A stretch of DNA of 41,062 bases from Desulfobacula sp. (GTDB taxonomy: Bacteria > Desulfobacterota > Desulfobacteria > Desulfobacterales > Desulfobacteraceae). A program made the position numbers and the translations under genes. The notes beneath the pieces are model-generated. The model was not told the origin of the DNA and did no database searches. It saw nothing but the letters and a program-made list of their open reading frames with translations. Positions 34,887 through 41,062 of this stretch are shown piece after piece. Numbering within the stretch: position 1 is the stretch's first letter; every line of letters starts with the position of its first letter. The stretch is taken from NCBI RefSeq assembly GCF_021107415.1, contig NZ_JAIOSW010000045.1:1-41062 (forward strand), given 5' to 3'.

Positions 34887-36176
34887 ATGTCAAAAATTAT
34901 TTTAATTGGTATAAATCATAAAACCGCACCGGTTGAACTCAGGGAAAAACTCTCATTTTCAGGTGAAAAGGCAATCGTCGCACTTGAATTTTAAAAACAG
35001 GACAAAGACATTAAAGAAAGCCTTATATTTTCCACCTGCAACCGGACAGAAGTTTTATATATCCCCCAGGCCGGTGACCAGACCAATGATCAGGTTGATA
35101 AAATCATTGAGTTTATTTCACATCAAAGAAAAATTGACAGTTCCGAGTTTAAAAGTTCTTTATATATTTATAAAGAAGATGATGCGATTCGGCATTTGTT
35201 CAGGGTCGCGTCAAGCCTGGATTCAATGGTGGTGGGGGAACCACAGATTTTAGGTCAGATAAAGCAGGCCTACAGGGTTGCCGTGGAAAACAATGCCTCG
35301 GGCGTGCTGCTGAATCGACTGATGCACAAGGCTTTTAGTGTTGCAAAAAAAGTCAGAAAAGAAACAGGGATAGGGGATAATGCGGTTTCCATCAGCTATG
35401 CGGCCATTGAACTTGCCAATAAAATATTTTCGGATTTATCCCAAAAGACCGTCATGCTGCTGGGTGCCGGTGAAATGGCGGAACTGGCTGTGGAGCATCT
35501 GATATCCAATAAAGTTAAAGATATTATAGTGGCGAATCGAACCTTTAAAAATGCAGTGGATCTTGCCCAAAAATTTAATGGACAGGCTGTCAAGTTTGAA
35601 GAAAGGGAAGATGCATTAAAAGAGGTTGATATTATTATCAGCTCAACCGGTGCAACAGATTATGTGTTGACCCAGGCCCAGGTCAAGCGGGCCATGAAAA
35701 AAAGACATCATCATACGCTTTTTTTCATTGATATCGCCGTTCCACGGGATATTGACCCGAAAATTAACACAATTTCCAATGCCTATGTCTATGATATTGA
35801 TGATTTGAAAAATATTGTCGAGTCAAATATTGAACAGCGGGGAAAAGAGACGGTTAAGGCCCAAAGATTTATCGAAGAAGCCGTATTAAAATTTCGCAAA
35901 TGGCTGGAAGGCCTTGCCATTGTGCCGACTATCAAGGCTTTGAACGATAAAATATCTTCCATAGTTGACATTGAATTTAATAAAACCCTTTCTAATTTAA
36001 AGCATCTTTCACCAGAAGATATCCAGGCAATTAAACGTATGACACAGGCCATTGCAAGCAGAACCATTCATGACCCCATCCTTTTTTTACGCAATACCGG
36101 TGACCATAGAGATGATTCCCTTTATCTTAATGTCACCCGCCAATTATTTAATATAGACATACCTGAAAAACAATAG
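34887..36176 (+). pseudogene. hemA: Glutamyl-tRNA reductase HemA with an in-frame stop at codon 36
   Basis: The first committed enzyme of tetrapyrrole synthesis by the C5 route. The frame from ATG 34887 reads MSKIILIGINHKTAPVELRE, then KLSFSGEKAIVALEF, then TAA at 34992-34994. It continues in the same frame with KQDKDIKESLIFSTCNRTEV (catalytic Cys), HLFRVASSLDSMVVGEPQIL, and MLLGAGEMAELAVEHLI (NADPH site) to a normal C-terminus. The total of 430 codons fits HemA. No frameshift is needed, only one sense codon in place of TAA. Because HemA is normally essential here, a base error or recent mutation is likely. An internal start at 35196 would lack the catalytic Cys. Confidence 0.9.
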
Positions 36177-36240
36177 CCAAAGATATTGTTATTTACTTTA
36201 TAATCAGGTCGGATCATGTCATGGTCGTGCCATTTAATTC

Positions 36241-36268
36241 TTTACATTTTATTAAAATTTGGTATACT
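36241..36268 (+). promoter_or_regulatory. Promoter upstream of the DksA-like gene
   Basis: TTTACA (36241-36246) and TATACT (36263-36268), 16 bases apart, each one mismatch from the sigma-70 consensus. It lies 46 bases before the ATG in the 138-base gap after hemA, so the downstream genes can be expressed apart from the heme operon. Confidence 0.6.
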
Positions 36269-36314
36269 ATTTTAGTTCGAATGTTTTTGTAAATTAAGGT
36301 AAAGGGCAAACATA

Positions 36315-36677
36315 ATGAAAAAAGAAGATTTGGAATTTTTTAAAAATCTTTTAGAAGACAGGCTTCAGGAGCTGCTTTCGCATGCTGACAATACTGTAAC
36401 CGGTATGACCAAACCAAAAGAGAATTTTGCCGATCCAACGGACCGGGCTTCCCATGAAGCGGAGAGGAATTTTGAACTTCGTATCCGAGACCGTGAACAC
36501 AAATTGATCAAGAAAATTAAAAAAGCGCTTATCCGTGTTGAAAACAAAACATTTGGAATATGTGAGGGTTGTGAGGAAAATATTTCCATTAAACGGCTTA
36601 AGGCACGACCGGTTACCACCCAGTGCATTGATTGTAAAACACGTGAAGAGGATATGGAGAAAGCTCTTGGTGTTTAG
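36315..36677 (+). CDS. DksA/TraR-family zinc-finger transcription factor
   Basis: A 120-residue protein with an N-terminal coiled coil and C-terminal four-Cys zinc finger: FGICEGCEENISIKRLKARP then VTTQCIDCK (C83, C86, C104, C107). The coil tip holds DPTDRASHEAE (D40, D43, A45), like the Asp-x-x-Asp-x-Ala tip of DksA that enters the RNA polymerase secondary channel. Regulation of rRNA and amino-acid promoters with ppGpp is known for DksA and is inferred here. The next gene starts 29 bases downstream. Confidence 0.92.
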   Translation: MKKEDLEFFKNLLEDRLQELLSHADNTVTGMTKPKENFADPTDRASHEAERNFELRIRDREHKLIKKIKKALIRVENKTFGICEGCEENISIKRLKARPVTTQCIDCKTREEDMEKALGV

Positions 36678-36706
36678 CCGGCGCAAGATAGTGTCAGGAT
36701 AGTTCG

Positions 36707-38269
36707 TTGATTGATCTTCATGTACATTCTACAGCTTCGGATGGTTCATTTTCTCCTTTAGAAATTATGACTCTGGCGAAAAAGGTCGGAATCAAAGCCA
36801 TTTCCATAACAGATCATGATACCATAAACGGTATCAAGGAAATTTTAAAACATCCCCTGACAACTTGTCCGGAAGTTATTACCGGAGTTGAAATCAGTTG
36901 CGATCCGCCATCTGGATTCAAAGATATGGGTAGTATTCATCTGCTGGGATATGGGTTCAGTGTTTATGATAAAAATCTTAATGCTATTCTTGATAATGCA
37001 AAAAAGGCCAGGGCCCAAAGAAATCCGAAAATAATTGAAAAATTAAACAGCCTTGGATTCAACATCAGTATTGAACAGGTTAAAGAGCGCTTTAGTGCGG
37101 ACCAGACCGGTCGCCCTCACATTGCTGAACTCATGAAAGAACTGGGATATATACAAACTTTCAAAGAAGCGTTTGAAAAGTATCTTGGCAAAGACAAGCC
37201 GGCTTACGTGGAGAAATATAAGGTATCCTGCCAACAGGCAATTCAAACGATTCTTGAAGCGGGTGGTCTCCCGGTGCTGGCGCATCCCGGGCTGTTGGCG
37301 TTTAATAAAAGTCATCAGATTGAAAATTTTCTTGATACGCTTATCACCTATGGTCTTGTCGGCATGGAGGTTTATTATACCGACCATGACGTTTCAATGA
37401 CATCTTTTTATCAAAAGCTTGCAAACCAAAAGGACCTGATAATGACAGGCGGTTCGGATTTCCATGGAGTGTTTAATGAAGGTGTTTGCCTTGGTTCGGG
37501 TAAAGATAATCTCAATATTGACTATTCTTTATTTCAGGCTTTAAATGTACGTTTGGAAGAAAGCAAAGAAAAATATACAAATTTAACCATTCTTGAAAAT
37601 AATATTGGATATTCATTTAAAAACCAATCATTGTTGAATAATGCAATGTGTCACAGGTCTTATTTAAATGAGAATCAGAATTCATGCGCTTCTGATAATG
37701 AGCGGCTTGAGTTTTTAGGGGATGCTGTTTTAGGGCTATGCATCGGACATGTATTAATGGAAAAGAGTCCGTTAAAAAAGGAAGGAGAGCTTTCAAAGCT
37801 AAGATCCAATCTTGTCAGTGAACCTGCCCTTGCCGATATGGCGAGGCTTATTGACCTTGGCAGATTTATCAGGCTTGGAAAAGGAGAAACACTTTCCAGG
37901 GGATTTGATAAAAATTCCATACTGTCGGATACCTTTGAAGCCGTTATTGCAGCGGTTTATCTGGATGCAGGATTTGATACAGTATACCGGCTGATTCATG
38001 ATCTTTTCAGCGAAACCCTTGAGAAAATTCTGTCAAATGAAAAGATTGTTGATTATAAGAGCATGTTGCAGGAATTTGTTCAGGAACAGGGTGCAATAAC
38101 ACCTCAATATGTGGTTCTCAATGAGACCGGCCCTGATCATGATAAAATTTTTGAGATCAGTTTAAATCTTTTTAATATCGAGTCCAAAGGTCTTGGGAAA
38201 ACAAAAAAAGCAGCAGAGCAGGATTCTGCTAAAAAAGCCTTGAAGATTCTTAAAAAAATAAAGTCCTGA
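36707..38269 (+). CDS. PHP-domain phosphoesterase fused to ribonuclease III
   Basis: A 520-residue single frame from TTG 36707. Residues 1 to about 285 are a complete PHP domain with metal ligands HVH (5-7), TDHD (35-38), E62, H138, H193, H227 and SDFH (250-253), as in the nucleoside 3',5'-bisphosphate and oligoribonuclease group (YciV/RnaAM-like). Residues about 290-520 are a complete RNase III: NERLEFLGDAVLG (E335, D339), DTFEAVIAAVYLD (D408, E411), then a double-stranded-RNA-binding domain (about 450-516). The junction has no stop or loss of frame, and both halves keep their catalytic residues. This would join dsRNA cleavage to small-RNA or nucleotide turnover. The 3' end lies in a 15-base tandem repeat. 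Confidence 0.93.
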   Translation: MIDLHVHSTASDGSFSPLEIMTLAKKVGIKAISITDHDTINGIKEILKHPLTTCPEVITGVEISCDPPSGFKDMGSIHLLGYGFSVYDKNLNAILDNAKKARAQRNPKIIEKLNSLGFNISIEQVKERFSADQTGRPHIAELMKELGYIQTFKEAFEKYLGKDKPAYVEKYKVSCQQAIQTILEAGGLPVLAHPGLLAFNKSHQIENFLDTLITYGLVGMEVYYTDHDVSMTSFYQKLANQKDLIMTGGSDFHGVFNEGVCLGSGKDNLNIDYSLFQALNVRLEESKEKYTNLTILENNIGYSFKNQSLLNNAMCHRSYLNENQNSCASDNERLEFLGDAVLGLCIGHVLMEKSPLKKEGELSKLRSNLVSEPALADMARLIDLGRFIRLGKGETLSRGFDKNSILSDTFEAVIAAVYLDAGFDTVYRLIHDLFSETLEKILSNEKIVDYKSMLQEFVQEQGAITPQYVVLNETGPDHDKIFEISLNLFNIESKGLGKTKKAAEQDSAKKALKILKKIKS

Positions 38270-38317
38270 AAAATAAAATCTGGAAAAATAAAACCCGGGA
38301 AAATAAAATCTGGAAGG
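38265..38317. repeat. 15-bp tandem repeat at the end of the PHP-RNase III gene
   Basis: Three 15-base units, CCTGAAAAATAAAAT (38265-38279), CTGGAAAAATAAAAC (38280-38294) and CCGGGAAAATAAAAT (38295-38309), then a partial CTGGAAGG (38310-38317). The RNase III stop TGA lies in the first unit where the others have GGA. Read in the gene's frame, the units repeat KIK(S/P)G, like the protein's own last residues KIKS. The partial copy provides the ribosome binding site of the next gene. Confidence 0.85.
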
Positions 38318-38328
38318 CGGCTTCATTT

Positions 38329-39366
38329 ATGGATCAGACAAAACCTCTTGTTATACCGGTATTTATTCCCCATTCAGGGTGTCCTCATCAATGTGCATTC
38401 TGTAATCAATCCATTATTACTAATCAAAAATCAAGCTTGCCAAAGTTGCCGGGCAAAACAGCCCTTCATCAAATTGTGACACAGTATTTACAGTATAAAG
38501 GCCTTCGAAAATACGTGGAACTTGCTTTTTTCGGAGGGAATTTTTTGGGACTGGCACATGAAACCATCATCCAATTGCTTGATATGGTCCAGCCCTATAT
38601 CCATACAAAAAAAATTGACGGCATACGGTTCTCTACCCGACCGGATACCATTACCCAACAGACGCTTGATCTCGTCCAACCCTACAAAATATCTGCCATT
38701 GAACTGGGTGTCCAGTCCATGAACGATGAGGTTTTATTAAAATCAAGAAGGGGTCATACCAGTATGGATACAATAAAAGCCATAGATTTGCTGAAAGGAT
38801 ATCCATTTAAAATCGGTGTTCAGGTTATGGTGGGATTGCCGGGTGACCATGAGGATTCATTGTTTAAAAGTACAAAAAAATTGGTAAAACTTACCCCTGA
38901 TTTTGCCAGAATTTATCCATTAATGGTCTTGAAAAGCAGCCTTATGGAACAATGGTATAACCAGGGCAGATATCAGCCGTTAAGCCTGGAAGAGAGTATC
39001 CGGCTTGTTAAAGGAATGGTTCAAATATTTAAAGCGGCTAAGGTCGATGTGATCCGCATGGGACTACAGGCTTCCGACATGATGGAAGATGAATCAATGG
39101 TGTTGGCCGGTCCCTGGCATCCGGCTTTTGGTCATCTTGTTTTCTCTGAGCTCTTTTATGATAGAGTTTGCAATAAGATAGACCGGTCACCTGACCTGCT
39201 AAAATCAGAGAGGCTTGCCTTGATTGTTCATCCAAGATCAGACTCGCGACTGCGAGGAGACAAAAACACTAATTTAAAAAGGCTTGGTCGGCGATATCCA
39301 TCCTTAAAGTTTTCAATTCGATTGGATGCAACACTGTCAGTTGATGAGGTAGGCATCATCCAATGA
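38329..39366 (+). CDS. Radical SAM protein, Elp3-like group
   Basis: A 345-residue radical SAM enzyme. The [4Fe-4S] site is HSGCPHQCAFCNQ (C18, C22, C25; spacing CX3CX2C). AFFGGNFLGLAHETI, IRFSTRPDTI, AIELGVQSMNDEVLLKSRRG and IGVQVMVGLPGDHEDS fit the Elp3/HemN-like group with the GG(N/S)FT-type strand. No acetyltransferase domain follows. Its substrate is unknown. Related genes in clostridia and proteobacteria often lie next to rnc, which agrees with the RNase III fusion just upstream. Confidence 0.88.
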   Translation: MDQTKPLVIPVFIPHSGCPHQCAFCNQSIITNQKSSLPKLPGKTALHQIVTQYLQYKGLRKYVELAFFGGNFLGLAHETIIQLLDMVQPYIHTKKIDGIRFSTRPDTITQQTLDLVQPYKISAIELGVQSMNDEVLLKSRRGHTSMDTIKAIDLLKGYPFKIGVQVMVGLPGDHEDSLFKSTKKLVKLTPDFARIYPLMVLKSSLMEQWYNQGRYQPLSLEESIRLVKGMVQIFKAAKVDVIRMGLQASDMMEDESMVLAGPWHPAFGHLVFSELFYDRVCNKIDRSPDLLKSERLALIVHPRSDSRLRGDKNTNLKRLGRRYPSLKFSIRLDATLSVDEVGIIQ

Positions 39367-39438
39367 AATTAATGAGTGCCCGATCGAAAACCGCCAATTT
39401 TTCATTCAACCACTAATGAGTAATAAAAGAAATCGGAT

Positions 39439-40485
39439 ATGAAATTTTTTGATCTCCACTGTGATACAATACAAAAAATAGTTGAAGAAGATCATGATTT
39501 TGCAACATCTGGTGAACTTCACGTCAATTTGCCGGGAATTATTTCATCCAATACCATTGCACAGGTCTTTGCCTGTTTTATTTTGGAGACCCATCATCCA
39601 AATCAGGCTTTTGAAGTTTGCAATGCCTATATTGATGCTATTGAAACCTTGATCGCAACCCATAAAGACCGCTTTGTCCCGGCCACGTCTTTCCAACATC
39701 TTGCTTAAGCCATAGAATCAAAAGGGAAAACAGCTGCAATCATTGCTATTGAAGGAGCAACACCATTAAAGGGGAAACCCGAAATGCTTGAGCATTTTTA
39801 TCAGCGTGGTGTAAGGCTTCTTACCATTGCCTGGGATGATAATGAATTTTGCGGGACAGTGTTTGGAAATAAAGGCGGTCTGACAAAACCTGGAGAACAA
39901 CTCATCCGGTATTGCAATGACCTGGGTGTTATTGTCGATGTGTCCCATGCATCTGACATGGCATTTTATGACATTGCGTCAATGACAAAAATTCCTTTTG
40001 CGGCAAGTCACTCAAATGCCAGACAAGTTTGTCCGAATGACCGGAACCTCAGTGATGATATGATCAGAGTGATTGCAGACAGGGGAGGAATTATTGGCCT
40101 CACTTACGGGTCTGGATTCATCAGCCCGGAATATTATAAACATGAAAAAGTGAACCGGGACAGAATTCTTAAAGGTCTCAAGGACAGGACCATCACACTC
40201 CAGGATGCCCGAAAAATAAGCCGTAAAGCTTTGTCAAACTTAACGGATGCTTCCCTTTCTCTTTTGGTTGATCATGCCAGGCACATCCTGAATGTCGGTG
40301 GTGAAAACTGCCTGGGATTAGGAAGCGATTTTGACGGTGTTGACAGCCTTCCCCAAACCATATCAGGGGTTCAATCTCTTCCTAACCTGATCCGGGAAAT
40401 GGAAAAACAAGGGATTTCATCCCGAATAATCGATAAAATCTGCTATGAAAACGCCTATCAATACTTTCAGGATATATTAAAATAG
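39439..40485 (+). pseudogene. M19 membrane-type dipeptidase with an in-frame stop
   Basis: A zinc dipeptidase of the renal dipeptidase family. The frame begins MKFFDLHCDTIQKIVEE (metal-binding His-x-Asp) and meets TAA at 39706-39708. It continues in the same frame with AIESKGKTAAIIAIEGATPL (bridging Glu), GVRLLTIAWDDNE, VDVSHASDMAF and AASHSNARQV (metal His residues), and GLGSDFDGVDSLP (catalytic Asp). Total length is about 348 residues, near normal for small members. One nonsense codon separates two otherwise good parts. It is convergent with the penicillin-binding protein, 10 bases apart. Confidence 0.88.
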
Positions 40486-40495
40486 CGCTGGCAAG

Positions 40496-41062
40496 CTAAA
40501 TTCCTTCTTTAAAGAGATCTTCGGAATCAGAAGCCGTATCCGATTTTGATGTATATTCAGTTGGCATGGTGCCTTCCTTAAAGCACTCAAAGATTGTCTT
40601 TTCAGATTCTTCGATGGGAAGCAGTCCTGTTTTGGCATCAATTTTGGCAAAAACAATGCCCTCAGGAACATTAAAGGTCCTGGCAGGTTTTCCTTCCAAT
40701 GTATTTTTCATAAATTCGAGCCAGATGGGACTGGCAGCCCGGGATCCTGTCTCTCCTTTTCCTAGAGGTGCCTCCTGGTCGAGTCCGACCCAGACGCCGG
40801 TGGTGTATCTGGGTGTATATCCCATGAACCAGGCATCAAAAAGGTTGTTTGTTGTTCCGGTTTTCCCTGCAACAGGGCGTTTAAGAGCTTTGATCCTCCA
40901 GCCTGTTCCTGATTTTACAACGCTTTCCAAAATATTGGTCATGATATAGGCCGTACTCATATCAATGACTTTTTTTCGTATCAACTTGGAGGTTTCCAGC
41001 ATGTTCCCGTCACGGTCATAAATTTTTGTTATAAATACAGGCTCAATCAGGTAGCCCAGGTT
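40496..41062 (-). CDS. Class A penicillin-binding protein 1A, C-terminal part
   Basis: The frame stays open to the window end, so the N-terminal glycosyltransferase part and much of the transpeptidase part lie outside. Visible are GYLIEPVFITKIYDRDGNML, AYIMTNILESVVKSGTGW, the active-site KTG in PVAGKTGTTNNLFDAWFMG, and TTGVWVGLDQEAPLGKGETG. Its C-terminal tail is acidic and Ser-rich. It builds peptidoglycan in the periplasm. About 188 residues are present. Confidence 0.94.
   Translation of the reverse strand, partial: NLGYLIEPVFITKIYDRDGNMLETSKLIRKKVIDMSTAYIMTNILESVVKSGTGWRIKALKRPVAGKTGTTNNLFDAWFMGYTPRYTTGVWVGLDQEAPLGKGETGSRAASPIWLEFMKNTLEGKPARTFNVPEGIVFAKIDAKTGLLPIEESEKTIFECFKEGTMPTEYTSKSDTASDSEDLFKEGI

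Noticed and set aside
35196..36176. HemA expressed from an internal ATG as a shorter functional enzyme
   Set aside because: This would lack the N-terminal catalytic Cys segment (STCNRTEV), so it cannot be a working reductase.
39232..39263. DSRLRGDKN peptide in the radical SAM protein as a translated repeat element
   Set aside because: Similar peptides come from dispersed repeats in other bacteria, but here the segment fits the expected HPR...G-x-K-N-x-N region of the family and has no inverted-repeat DNA.
34992..39708. Reassignment of TAA to a sense codon
   Set aside because: Many intact genes here end in TAA at the expected length, such as pstS and rfbA, so TAA acts as a normal stop.

Overview
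The window looks like chromosomal sequence from a fairly low-GC member of the Desulfobacterota, probably a Desulfobacteraceae-type sulfate reducer. This rests on gene style and content: a tungstate importer beside molybdenum-cofactor genes, a siroheme/heme/cytochrome c assembly cluster, an ATP sulfurylase fused to APS kinase, and a DksA-like zinc-finger protein. No rRNA, tRNA, integrase, transposase or CRISPR array was seen. No gene-free stretch exceeds 300 bases.

Layout. (1) 0.15-4.2 kb, minus strand: a surface-polysaccharide operon sat-cysC > rfbA > rfbC > rfbD (dTDP-rhamnose plus PAPS supply), with rfbD broken. (2) 4.3-6.9 kb: molybdenum-cofactor genes, moaB and a hypothetical leftward, mobA-moaE-moaC rightward, running into rmuC and mltA (to 9.3 kb). 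(3) 9.4-14.6 kb: an accessory-looking block with a DUF4143 ATPase facing away from an SNF2 helicase/SWIM zinc-finger pair. (4) 14.7-17.3 kb, minus: the tupABC tungstate transporter. (5) 17.4-21.4 kb: a signalling block with a pseudo-HPt protein, a receiver-PP2C phosphatase, an RsbW-like kinase, a zinc-ribbon protein, a divergent STAS protein and a metallo-beta-lactamase-fold hydrolase. (6) 21.5-31.0 kb: a phosphate-starvation island, phoA, yibE/F, pstSCAB, phoU, phoB and a frameshifted phoR. Matching Pho-box-like direct repeats precede phoA and pstS. (7) 31.2-33.3 kb: an ATPase and an amidohydrolase. (8) 33.4-38.3 kb: precorrin-2 dehydrogenase, CcsA-type protein, hemA (in-frame stop), DksA-like protein and an unusual PHP-RNase III fusion. 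(9) 38.3 kb to the end: a radical SAM protein, an M19 dipeptidase (in-frame stop) and the C-terminal end of a class A penicillin-binding protein.

Points most worth a second look are the PHP-RNase III fusion; the HPt protein with Asn in place of the phospho-accepting His, beside partner-switch proteins; changed nucleotide-binding residues in the ATP sulfurylase half of sat-cysC; the shared phoA/pstS operator; and four interrupted genes (rfbD, phoR, hemA, dipeptidase). Those interruptions are either real or show that the sequence carries errors. All family assignments come from reading motifs; no database search was run.
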